Shown here: positions 1 to 5,685 of the stretch, piece after piece
Numbering within the stretch: position 1 is the stretch's first letter
Layout of the letters: each line of letters starts with the position of its first letter
Assembly: GCA_016880695.1 (NCBI GenBank)
Contig: JAEHCY010000315.1
Span: forward strand, 1-9,596
Length of the DNA stretch: 9,596 nucleotides
Origin: Chromatiaceae bacterium
GTDB taxonomy: Bacteria > Pseudomonadota > Gammaproteobacteria > Chromatiales > Chromatiaceae
Reading direction: 5' to 3'
The notes under the pieces: model-generated
The model's database searches: none
Told to the model about the DNA's origin: nothing
The model's input: only the letters and a program-made list of their open reading frames with translations
Translations under genes and position numbers: made by a program

Positions 1-231
1 ACCGACTGCCTTCAGCGCCCAGAGATTGGCCCGGTAATTGATCCGGTGGGGAGGAATCGTATGCCGGACCCCATGGCGCGGCAGGAACACCACGTCGAGC
101 CCGGCGAGGGTACCAAAGCAAAGCGGTGCCGAAGGGGTGCCAAACGGCGTCCCGAGCGTCTCCTCGCGGGAGAGCGCCAGTTGCGGCATCTTTGCAAAAC
201 CCGAGCCGCCGATGATGGCCAGCAGGTCCAT
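1..231 (-). CDS. S-methyl-5'-thioinosine phosphorylase (MTAP/PNP family 2), 3' end cut by the window
   Basis: The first 77 codons of a nucleoside phosphorylase are present; the rest lies beyond the left edge. The family phosphorolyses 6-oxo or 6-amino thionucleosides. The Pseudomonas-type members prefer S-methyl-5'-thioinosine, giving hypoxanthine and methylthioribose-1-phosphate in the cytoplasm. Seen here: an N-terminal phosphate-binding glycine motif (IIGGSGF, residues 6-12), a GTPSAPL segment (about 31-37), and the RHG...PHRINYRANLWALK block (about 52-74) that marks family-2 purine/MTA phosphorylases. The substrate-discriminating residues are in the missing C-terminal part, so a plain MTA phosphorylase is not excluded. 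The start ATG at 231 has AAGGGG six bases upstream. The gene follows a terminator and a gap of about 240 bases, so it is probably transcribed separately from the hemerythrin-like gene. The hpt gene further upstream would use its hypoxanthine product. Confidence 0.88.
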   Translation of the reverse strand, partial: MDLLAIIGGSGFAKMPQLALSREETLGTPFGTPSAPLCFGTLAGLDVVFLPRHGVRHTIPPHRINYRANLWALKAVG

Positions 232-473
232 ACCTCACCCCTTGAAGCGCTCTGAGGAGTCCAAAAGCTCGCTCACGAGGTCGAAAATGAATCGACTGCG
301 CGATCGGCCCCGATTGTTGCGTCCCCGCTCGCCCCGCGATTGTCTATCTCAGGCACTGAGGGAGACTCGCTGCGGGTGAACCAGCGATCGGGGCACCCGA
401 GAGGGTTCCTTCACGAATCTTCTGCCCCCTGGGACCCTGGTGGAGCGCAGCTAGCACCCTGTGCCCGGAGCAG
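232..473. other. Leader region upstream of the phosphorylase gene, no gene seen
   Basis: The stretch lies between the terminator at 474-503 and the phosphorylase start at 231. No ORF on either strand has both a ribosome binding site and protein-like composition. I could not find a convincing sigma-70 promoter, although one would be expected after the terminator. Short inverted repeats exist (CTCAG/CTGAG around 349-361; ATCGG/CCGAT around 302-313), but none is strong enough to call a riboswitch or small RNA. The hexamer CGATCG occurs at 301 and 385. Confidence 0.5.
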
Positions 474-503
474 AAAAAGCCGGCACCCTGGGGCGGCCGG
501 CCT
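474..503 (-). terminator. Rho-independent terminator after the hemerythrin-like gene
   Basis: Read on the minus strand, an 8-bp stem forms from AGGCCGGC (503-496) and GCCGGCTT (484-477; the outermost pairs are a G-U wobble and an A-U). It has an 11-base loop and runs into a T tract (478-474 is all T on the minus strand). It lies about 80 bases past the hemerythrin-like stop codon and isolates that gene from the phosphorylase gene downstream. Confidence 0.7.
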
Positions 504-583
504 AGGAAGCCGCAGCTCGCGATCGGCGGCCGTTGCGGGGATGAGCCCCGTAACAGGCCGCTTGGATGGATATCGACGCCTTG

Positions 584-1024
584 CTAGCTTGCCTCGGCAA
601 GTATCCCGATTTCTTTGAGTTTCGGGAACAGGATCTTCTCCTCGCGCTCGATACGGCTGAGCAGCATGGCGAACATCTCGTTGGTCTCGGCGACAAACTC
701 CGCTGTGAAGTTGAAATCGCAGTCTTTCAACCACTTCTTGTGGTAGTCATCAAACGTCTTACGCAACGGCTTCTCACCGCTGATAAAACCCCACGCGATC
801 GACTTCACCGAAGGGTCATGGTGGATCAGGAGTGCGGGGTATAAACCCTTATCCTCCTCGGCTAGGTGCTCCTTAACCCGTTCGGCGAGGGTGCACATCA
901 TTTGGTAAGCGGTCTTGGCATTGGGGCGGATCTTCAGATTGTCGACGGTCATGACCAACTTCAGTTCCTCGATCATCTCTTTCAGATCACCGTGGGTTGA
1001 GCGGTAGCTCTCTAGGGTTTGCAT
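584..1024 (-). CDS. Hemerythrin-like (HHE domain) protein, 146 aa
   Basis: A small, soluble, all-helical protein, presumably cytoplasmic; there is no signal peptide. HHE-domain proteins bind a di-iron centre and act in O2, NO or peroxide sensing, iron storage or repair of iron centres. Which of these applies here cannot be read from the sequence. Residues in place (numbered from the chosen start): H11 (STHGDL, helix 1), H53 and E57 (EHLAEED, the HxxxE motif of helix 2), H68/H69, and H95 (DDYHKKW, helix 3). In helix 4 the usual HxxxE-(x3)-LFP motif reads RIEREEKILFP, with Arg124 at the histidine position and E128 retained. Start choice: an ATG at 1030 is also in frame, but GGAGG (1035-1031) directly abuts it. 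The ATG at 1024 has that Shine-Dalgarno at a normal 6-base spacing and is preferred. GC content sampled by hand is about 50-55 percent, clearly below the neighbours. The gene is single, flanked by gaps and followed by a terminator. Confidence 0.82.
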   Translation of the reverse strand: MQTLESYRSTHGDLKEMIEELKLVMTVDNLKIRPNAKTAYQMMCTLAERVKEHLAEEDKGLYPALLIHHDPSVKSIAWGFISGEKPLRKTFDDYHKKWLKDCDFNFTAEFVAETNEMFAMLLSRIEREEKILFPKLKEIGILAEAS

Positions 1025-1030
1025 CTCCAT

Positions 1031-1035
1031 CCTCC
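1031..1035 (-). promoter_or_regulatory. Ribosome binding site deciding the hemerythrin-like start
   Basis: GGAGG on the minus strand lies zero bases from the upstream ATG (1030) but six bases from the second in-frame ATG (1024). The second spacing is the functional one, so the protein most likely begins MQTLESYR. Confidence 0.7.
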
Positions 1036-1445
1036 AAAAAATCTCGACTTAGAGCGACAGCCCATCGGGGCGGATTGACGGCGCTGTCTGTGGTCACTGC
1101 AACAACTTGCGTGGAGACAAAGGCCTCGGCAAATGGTCGAATGCTTACGCCACTTCTTAATTCAAAACGCCTCCGCAGTCAAAAAGCCTTTAATTATATT
1201 ACCCTTTTCTCATATTTTTCGGACGGTACCCAGCGCCTTCCTCAGATGCGCGTGTCGTCCCCCGCTAAGCTCGGCGCAAGAGGATCCGCGGATCACGTCG
1301 CAACGGGTGCAACGGACGGGGGGAAAACGGCTCCTGGGGTGAATCAGGCGGTCGTTACCCGGGCTTCCGCTCTGGTTTGTTTGATTTCCAGGGAGTTGGA
1401 AGTGGAACTGAGTATCGCAGGTGAAAATCCCCCGCTTAGTGCCGT
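1036..1445. other. Long intergenic region between hpt and the hemerythrin-like gene
   Basis: About 410 bases with no supported gene. Reading frames that cross it overlap the ends of both neighbours, and their translations look random. It holds an AT-rich island (about 1180-1225) with promoter-like sequence. It also has a perfect 12-base palindrome GATCCGCGGATC (about 1283-1294) and a 9-base direct repeat AGCGGGGGA (minus strand, in about 1258-1270 and 1429-1440). No intrinsic terminator with a T run is visible directly after hpt. The region may be the scar or leader of an inserted hemerythrin-like gene. Confidence 0.5.
1154..1198 (-). promoter_or_regulatory. Candidate promoter region for the hemerythrin-like gene
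   Basis: On the minus strand, TTGACT (1182-1177, five of six matches to the -35 consensus) is followed after 17 bases by TAAGAA (1159-1154, three of six matches to the -10). A perfect TATAAT lies at 1198-1193 but has no good -35 at the right distance. The start codon is about 130 bases downstream, which leaves a long leader. The location in the only AT-rich island of the window supports a promoter, but the exact element is uncertain. Confidence 0.3.
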
Positions 1446-2003
1446 TCAGAGGTCACGATCTGCGATCGCGAAGATGCCAGCGGCATTGCGGAGGTAGCCC
1501 TTGTAGTCGAGCCCGCAACCGAACAGGTAACGGTTCGGCACCCGGACACCGACAAAGTCGGCCTGGACCCCACAAGGCCGGGAGCGCTGTTTTTCCACCA
1601 GGACGGCGCTGTGGATGCTCCTCGCGCCCTCTATCCTACAGGCCTCCAGGATAGCGGCCAGCGTCACCCCTTCGTCCAGGATATCGTCCAGGACCAGCAC
1701 CGCTTGCCCCGCGATGGCCGCAGAAGGTCGATAAATCCAGCGCAGATATCCCCCTTGAGTGGCCCCGCGGTAACGGGTGGCGTGCACATAGTCAAGCCGG
1801 AGCGGAAAATCCAGCCGCATGAGCAACGCGCCGGTGATCACCACCGCGCCGGTCATTACGCAGAGGACCAGCGGGTTCTGTCCCCCAAGTACCGCGGCGA
1901 TCTCTTGGGCCAAGCGGTCCAGCGCCAGATCCACCTCCCCGGCGGGAACGATGAGCTCGGCGCGTTCCCGCACCGCCAGAATGTCGCCAAGCGTGGGCTC
2001 CAC
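1446..2003 (-). CDS. hpt: Hypoxanthine-guanine phosphoribosyltransferase, 185 aa, GTG start
   Basis: Cytoplasmic purine salvage enzyme that joins hypoxanthine or guanine to PRPP to give IMP or GMP. Seen in the sequence, numbered from the GTG: the PRPP-binding loop LVLDDILDEGVTL (about 103-115) with the acidic pair D106-D107; VEKQR (136-140), whose lysine contacts the purine; and a late FGCGLDYKGYLRN block (161-173) with the conserved Asp and Arg. The length fits the family. Start choice: an ATG at 2033 overlaps the nagZ stop codon (TGATG), but a perfect AGGAGG (2016-2011) lies seven bases before a GTG at 2003. The GTG also removes a Pro/Gly-rich, non-family-like N-terminus, so it is preferred. 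The gene follows nagZ closely and probably shares its transcript. The product could use the hypoxanthine released by the phosphorylase at the left edge. Confidence 0.9.
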   Translation of the reverse strand: MEPTLGDILAVRERAELIVPAGEVDLALDRLAQEIAAVLGGQNPLVLCVMTGAVVITGALLMRLDFPLRLDYVHATRYRGATQGGYLRWIYRPSAAIAGQAVLVLDDILDEGVTLAAILEACRIEGARSIHSAVLVEKQRSRPCGVQADFVGVRVPNRYLFGCGLDYKGYLRNAAGIFAIADRDL

Positions 2004-2010
2004 GGCAGGA

Positions 2011-2016
2011 CCTCCT
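2011..2016 (-). promoter_or_regulatory. Strong Shine-Dalgarno deciding the hpt start
   Basis: AGGAGG on the minus strand lies seven bases upstream of GTG 2003-2001. It falls inside the longer reading frame that starts at 2033, which argues that the longer frame's N-terminus is not translated as such. Confidence 0.75.
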
Positions 2017-2032
2017 GGCTCAGGGACCGCCA

Positions 2033-3085
2033 TCAGGGGGTGAGATCGAGGGCAAGGCTATCGCCGTGCTGCAAAGCGGTGAGCTCCCGCACCGCCTGCT
2101 GCCAGCGTGGATCCAGACGCAGATCGCGGGGGTCGCCTTGGCCCCGGCCGTGCATGCGCACGTAGCGCAGGTGGGCCGCGGGATCGTCGACATCCCGCAG
2201 CCCCGCGAGGATGGATTCCGCCGCCGAACGGTTGTTGCAGATGAGGATCATCTCGCAGCCGGCGGCAAGGGCGGCCCGCGCCCGCCCGGGATAGTCCCCT
2301 CCCGCATCCGCTGCCGCCATGTTCAGGTCGTCGCTGAAGATGAGCCCCTGGAAGCCCAGTTGCTGCCGCAGCACCTGCTGGAGCCAGTACGGCGAGAACC
2401 CCGCTGGCAGCCCATCCACCCGCGGATAGACCACATGGGCGGGCATGATGGCCTCGAGTCCCGCACGGATCAGCCTCTCGAAGGGCACCAGATCCGCCAT
2501 CAGGATGTCTTGAAACCGACGGATATCCACCGGCAACTCGGTGTGGGAGTCCGCGGCGACACCCCCGTGCCCAGGAAAGTGCTTGCCGACGGCGGCCATT
2601 CCGGCGGACTGACACCCCTTGACCCAGGCCCTGGCGAGGTCGGCGACCTCTTCCGCACGGGGGGAGAAGGCCCGGTCGCCGATGACGGTGCTCGCCACCG
2701 AGCCCAGATCCAGCACCGGGGCGAAGCTGAAGTCCACCCCAACCGCACGCAGCTCCGCGGCCATCAGCCAGCCGGCGAGCCCCGCGACCCGCCGTCCCCG
2801 CTCCCGGTCCTGCCGCGACAACGTGCCGTACCAGGCCGCGGGCGGTAGCCGGGAGAAACCAGCGAGAAACCGCTGTACCCGGCCGCCCTCCTGGTCCACC
2901 GCCACCAGAAGATGCGGATCCCGCACCGCGTGGATAGCCGCCACCAGCGCCCGCACTTGCTCGGGACTCTCGAAGTTGCGCCGAAACAGGATCACCCCGC
3001 CCACGGCCGGGTGCCCGAGAAGCTCCCGTTCCCCCGCCTCGAGCACTGTTCCGGCGAGATCCAGCATCACCGGGCCGAGCCTCAT
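2033..3085 (-). CDS. nagZ: Beta-N-acetylhexosaminidase NagZ (GH3), 350 aa
   Basis: Cytoplasmic peptidoglycan-recycling glycosidase. It removes GlcNAc from GlcNAc-1,6-anhydroMurNAc (peptides) brought in from the periplasm, and in many Gram-negatives its product feeds AmpC induction. Family signatures are intact. KHFPGHG (168-174) is followed by D179-S180-H181, the Asp-His pair used as general acid/base. The IFSDDLNMAA segment carries the nucleophile, most likely the first Asp of SDDL (D252). The N-terminal GPVMLDLAG strand and VAVDQEGGRVQR (about 61-72) are typical of the TIM barrel. There is no signal peptide. The length is the usual single-domain NagZ length. The start at 3085 has TAGG about six bases upstream. 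It lies 65 bases after the permease gene upstream and is closely followed by hpt; no clear separate promoter is visible in those 65 bases. Confidence 0.96.
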   Translation of the reverse strand: MRLGPVMLDLAGTVLEAGERELLGHPAVGGVILFRRNFESPEQVRALVAAIHAVRDPHLLVAVDQEGGRVQRFLAGFSRLPPAAWYGTLSRQDRERGRRVAGLAGWLMAAELRAVGVDFSFAPVLDLGSVASTVIGDRAFSPRAEEVADLARAWVKGCQSAGMAAVGKHFPGHGGVAADSHTELPVDIRRFQDILMADLVPFERLIRAGLEAIMPAHVVYPRVDGLPAGFSPYWLQQVLRQQLGFQGLIFSDDLNMAAADAGGDYPGRARAALAAGCEMILICNNRSAAESILAGLRDVDDPAAHLRYVRMHGRGQGDPRDLRLDPRWQQAVRELTALQHGDSLALDLTP

Positions 3086-3150
3086 CTGTGCCTACCCATG
3101 AGCCGCGGGCCCCGCATAGTTGTTACAAGCCCTCACGTCTATCCCGTAAG

Positions 3151-3957
3151 TCATTGCTTAGAGTGATCCAATCGCACGTCCAGGCGGTCACGGAGGCGGT
3201 CGCCTAGCAGGTTGACGGCGAGGACCACCAGCAGAATCGCCATCCCCGGCGCCATAACCAGGTGCGGGGCCACCAACAGATAGCGGCTGCCGTCGCGGAT
3301 CATGCTGCCCCAGGAGGCGTCCGGCGGTTGTACGCCCAAGCCGAGAAATGACAGCCCCGCCTCGGCAACCACTGCCCCAGCAATGCCAAAGGTGGCCTCC
3401 ACCATCAAAGGGGCCAGGGCCAGAGGCAAAAGATGGCGCACCAGGACGCGCAATCGTCCCACCCCAAGCGCCACGGCCGCCGTGACGTGGTCGCGCTCCC
3501 GCAGCGAGAGGACCTGTGCGCGCACCAAACGGGCATACCCCACCCAACCCACCGCCGAGAGCGCGAAGATCAGGTTATCGACACCGGGCCCCATGACCCC
3601 CGCCAGCGCAATTGCCAGTAGTATGCCAGGAAAGGCCAGAAACACATCCACCAGGCGCATCAGTAACCGATCCGCCCAGCCTCCGGTGTAGGCCGCGGCG
3701 CCCCCGAGCAGACTGCCGACAACAGCCGATACCGCCACGACCCCGAGGGCTACAACGAAGGAGACGCGGGCGCCCGCGACCAGCCGATCCAGTACCGGGC
3801 GCCCTAGGTCATCGTTCCCCAGCCAGTGTCCCACCCCAGGTTGCGCCAGGACCGCCGGAAGGTCGATCCGGTAGGGGTCGATCGGCAGCCAAGGACCGAT
3901 AACCGCCAGCGTGGCCCAGACCCCGAGCACCCCGGCAGGGATCCAGAAACGCAGCAT
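3151..3957 (-). CDS. Peptide-type ABC transporter permease (OppC/DppC family), 268 aa
   Basis: Inner-membrane permease of a binding-protein-dependent importer of the peptide/nickel/opine class. Visible are an N-terminal membrane segment (about 7-24) and the OppC-type GHWLGNDDLGRPVLDRL block (about 43-59), usually just before the core domain. Several further hydrophobic helices follow, with the cytoplasmic EAA loop AA...LG...RHLLP (about 160-178) that docks on the ATPase. The end FLGLGVQPPDASWG (about 204-217) is also typical. The frame stays open upstream to 4221, but that part is the antisense-phase shadow of the other permease. The true ATG (3957) overlaps the stop of the preceding gene as TGATG, with no strong Shine-Dalgarno, which indicates translational coupling. 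The specific substrate cannot be read from the sequence. Confidence 0.92.
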   Translation of the reverse strand: MLRFWIPAGVLGVWATLAVIGPWLPIDPYRIDLPAVLAQPGVGHWLGNDDLGRPVLDRLVAGARVSFVVALGVVAVSAVVGSLLGGAAAYTGGWADRLLMRLVDVFLAFPGILLAIALAGVMGPGVDNLIFALSAVGWVGYARLVRAQVLSLRERDHVTAAVALGVGRLRVLVRHLLPLALAPLMVEATFGIAGAVVAEAGLSFLGLGVQPPDASWGSMIRDGSRYLLVAPHLVMAPGMAILLVVLAVNLLGDRLRDRLDVRLDHSKQ

Positions 3958-4874
3958 CAGCGCAAGCGGATGCGCGGATCGAGCCAGGCGTAGGCCAGAT
4001 CCGTCATCAGGTTGACGCCGACATAGCCCAGGCTGATCACCAGCACCGTACCCTGAACCACCGGATGGTCGCGGCTCTGGATGGCCTCCACCAGCAGGCT
4101 GCCAAGACCTGGCCAGGAAAACACGATCTCCGTGATCACCGCGCCACCAAGCAGGGCGCCCAGTTGCAGCCCAAGCAGGGTCACCACCGGTATCGCCGCG
4201 TTCGGCAAGGCGTGACGGCACAGGACCACCCCCGCGGAAAGCCCCTTCGCGTGGGCCGTGCGCACGAAGTCTTCCCCTAGAACCTCGAGCAGGCTGCTGC
4301 GAACCATCCGAGCGAGGATAGCGGACAGGGAGGTTCCCAAGGTCACGGCGGGCAATATCAGGCTGTCCGCTGAATCTCGGCCGCTCACCGGCACCCAGCC
4401 AAGCCAGAGCGAGAACACCAGGATCAGCAGCGGGCCCAACCAGAAATTGGGAATGGAGAGGCCGAGCAGCGAGAATCCCATGGCAACGGTGTCCGAAGCC
4501 CGGCCGCGACGTCGGGCTGCAAATGACCCTAGCGGCAGGGCAATGACCAGGGCCAGGAGCAGTGCCGCCGCCGCAAGCTCGAGGGTAGCGGGAAGGCGCT
4601 CGGCCAGCAGATCCTCGACCGGCCGGTGAAGGTGCAGCGACTGCCCGAGATCGAGCCGCGCCAGTCGACTCACGTAGGTGGTGAACTGGGTGTGGAGGGG
4701 CTCATCGAGGCCAAGGGCGGCGCGCAGCGCGCTACGATCCGCCGGTGTCGCCCCCTCCCCTAGCATCATCTCCACCGGGTCACCGGGAACCAGGTGAATG
4801 AGGAGGAATACCAGCGTGCACACCCCCATCACCACCACGAGCGCGCTGGTCAGCCGGCCAAAGAGAAAACCCAT
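3957..4874 (-). CDS. Peptide-type ABC transporter permease (OppB/DppB family), 305 aa
   Basis: Partner permease of the preceding entry, forming the presumed heterodimeric channel. Family features: an N-terminal helix (about 8-28) followed by HLVPGDPVE (27-35); a periplasmic ALGLDEPLHTQF stretch (about 53-64) characteristic of OppB/DppB; six hydrophobic segments in all; and the EAA loop TAHAKGLS...RHALPNA (about 206-226). The C-terminus AYAWLDPRIRLR is the standard ending of the family. The start ATG at 4874 has TGAGGT four bases upstream, which is a little close. Upstream is a 313-base gap with hairpins rather than another transporter gene. No ATPase gene occurs in the window. The nearest binding protein gene (5669-7183) is separated from the permeases only by the YkuD gene and that gap. 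Confidence 0.93.
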   Translation of the reverse strand: MGFLFGRLTSALVVVMGVCTLVFLLIHLVPGDPVEMMLGEGATPADRSALRAALGLDEPLHTQFTTYVSRLARLDLGQSLHLHRPVEDLLAERLPATLELAAAALLLALVIALPLGSFAARRRGRASDTVAMGFSLLGLSIPNFWLGPLLILVFSLWLGWVPVSGRDSADSLILPAVTLGTSLSAILARMVRSSLLEVLGEDFVRTAHAKGLSAGVVLCRHALPNAAIPVVTLLGLQLGALLGGAVITEIVFSWPGLGSLLVEAIQSRDHPVVQGTVLVISLGYVGVNLMTDLAYAWLDPRIRLR

Positions 4875-4881
4875 GGCGACC

Positions 4882-4932
4882 TCAGTGGCGGCTAGGCCCG
4901 CGAGGTCGCGGGCCCATCAGGGTTCTTTTCAT
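4882..4932 (-). other. Possible 16-aa leader ORF in front of the permease operon
   Basis: ATG 4932 begins a frame reading MKRTLMGPRPRGPSRH and stopping at TGA 4884-4882, seven bases before the permease ATG. AAGGA lies about seven bases upstream of its ATG. Its stop codon is part of the TGAGGT Shine-Dalgarno of the permease gene, so translation of one could influence the other. A perfect hairpin sits within it. It could equally be a chance frame. Confidence 0.25.
4895..4914 (-). repeat. Perfect 8-bp hairpin in the permease mRNA leader
   Basis: GGCCCGCG and CGCGGGCC are exact complements separated by four bases, giving a very stable GC hairpin 20 bases before the permease start codon. No T run follows on either strand, so it is not a standard intrinsic terminator. 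It could modulate translation initiation or mRNA stability of the permease pair. Confidence 0.6.
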
Positions 4933-5187
4933 GGACTGATCCTTGGTATGCGGGCTCCCTGTCCCTGGATACGGCCGCTGAGCGGCCTACTCGGGACGAA
5001 CGGTGTTTATCCGGATAGTTGAGTTTTCCGTTCATCGCGAGTCGGTTTGACAGGTTGTATCGAGGGGCGCAATCGCTCCTACTGTAGTTTCTAGGCGCAT
5101 TCCCACCGACCGCCCCCATCGGTCCCTTTTGTCCGCCGATCGCAGCCCCGTCGTCGTGAGTCATCTCGAGAATTCTGTCTCAACTAT
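4933..5187. other. Intergenic region between the YkuD gene and the permeases
   Basis: The region is lower in GC than its flanks and contains no supported gene. A 90-codon minus-strand frame (5164-4892) crosses it but has no Shine-Dalgarno and a non-protein-like composition. A short perfect inverted repeat GGCCGCT-G-AGCGGCC lies at 4973-4987, and a REP-like motif lies at about 5061-5086. I see no convincing intrinsic terminator for the upstream genes and no strong minus-strand promoter, so read-through from upstream into the permease genes is possible. Confidence 0.5.
5061..5086 (-). repeat. REP-like element (single copy)
   Basis: On the minus strand the sequence reads AGTAGGAGCGATTGCGCC and continues CCTCGA. 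The GTAGGAGCG head followed by an imperfect GC hairpin (GGAGCG with CGCCCC, one mismatch) resembles the extragenic palindromes common in Pseudomonas-like genomes. It lies in an intergenic gap, as such elements do. Only one copy is in the window, so repetitiveness is untested. Confidence 0.3.
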
Positions 5188-5685
5188 CTATATTTCTTCT
5201 TTAATCTCGACGAGTGTGCCGATCCCCACACGCTCGAACAGGTCCAGGATGTCGTGGTTACGCATACGGATACAGCCATGGGAGCGCGGAACCCCCATCG
5301 GTTCGGCATCCGGGCAGCCGTGGAGGTAGATGTAGCGACGCAGGGTGTCCAGGGTCCCCCCGCGGTTGATGCCTGGCTCCAGCCCGGTGAGCCAGAGGAT
5401 GCGAGTGAGGATCCAGTCCCGCGCCGGATACTGACTGGCAAGCTCAGGGGTGAGCACTTCGCCGGTGGGACGCCGGCCCACGAAGACCGTATTCGTTGGG
5501 CAACCAGCGCCGATGGCGAGGCGGATGCGATGGCGCCCTCGGGGGGTCTGTTCGCTACCCAACCGTTCACCGGCCCCGCGCGCCGAGGACGATATCGGGA
5601 AGGTATCGAGGATTCTCGATCGGTGCATCAAGTGGAGTCGCTGCCACCCCAGGTCCACCAGGATCCACTCAGTGGCCGGCGGCAT
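5188..5685 (-). CDS. YkuD-domain protein without signal peptide; L,D-transpeptidase fold, possible cytoplasmic L,D-carboxypeptidase, 165 aa
   Basis: The protein is essentially one YkuD catalytic domain. The active-site block is complete: H122-G123, then S135-H136-G137-C138-I139-R140, with C138 the expected nucleophile, followed by a conserved MRNHDILDLF tail. The N-terminus begins directly with the first strand of the fold (EWILVDLGWQRLHL) and has no signal peptide or membrane anchor. It is therefore predicted to be cytoplasmic, unlike periplasmic L,D-transpeptidases. A cytoplasmic YkuD enzyme, ElsL of Acinetobacter baumannii, is known to be an L,D-carboxypeptidase trimming recycled muropeptides; this function is inferred here from architecture and from the NagZ/transporter context. 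Start choice: GGAGGG (5696-5691) lies five bases before ATG 5685. The frame is open upstream to 5784, but that part overlaps the binding-protein gene in another frame. The chosen start overlaps that gene's end by 17 bases. Confidence 0.88.
   Translation of the reverse strand: MPPATEWILVDLGWQRLHLMHRSRILDTFPISSSARGAGERLGSEQTPRGRHRIRLAIGAGCPTNTVFVGRRPTGEVLTPELASQYPARDWILTRILWLTGLEPGINRGGTLDTLRRYIYLHGCPDAEPMGVPRSHGCIRMRNHDILDLFERVGIGTLVEIKEEI

Noticed and set aside
349..361. Short inverted repeat CTCAG-GCA-CTGAG upstream of the phosphorylase gene
   Set aside because: Only five base pairs; no conserved SAM- or SAH-riboswitch core could be matched, so no riboswitch is called.
301..1468. Cluster of five CGATCG hexamers (301, 385, 520, 796, 1463)
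   Set aside because: Denser than in the rest of the window, but the contexts differ and two sit in coding sequence; probably base composition and chance rather than an array of sites.
997..1497. Plus-strand frame of 166 codons spanning the gap between hpt and the hemerythrin-like gene
   Set aside because: It overlaps the ends of two well-supported minus-strand genes, has no Shine-Dalgarno, and its translation shows no fold-like pattern or recognisable motif.
2066..2848. Long plus-strand frame of 260 codons opposite nagZ
   Set aside because: A high-GC antisense shadow of a gene with complete GH3 motifs; its composition (Arg, Pro, His rich) is not protein-like.
3958..4221. N-terminal extension of the OppC-type permease
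   Set aside because: It lies wholly inside the OppB-type gene in another frame, and its translation is Gly/Arg/Trp-rich and unlike any permease N-terminus. The TGATG junction gives the proper start at 3957.
4892..5164. Minus-strand frame of 90 codons filling the gap before the permeases
   Set aside because: It has no ribosome binding site, a random-looking Gly/Arg/Ser-rich composition, and lower third-position GC than the real genes.
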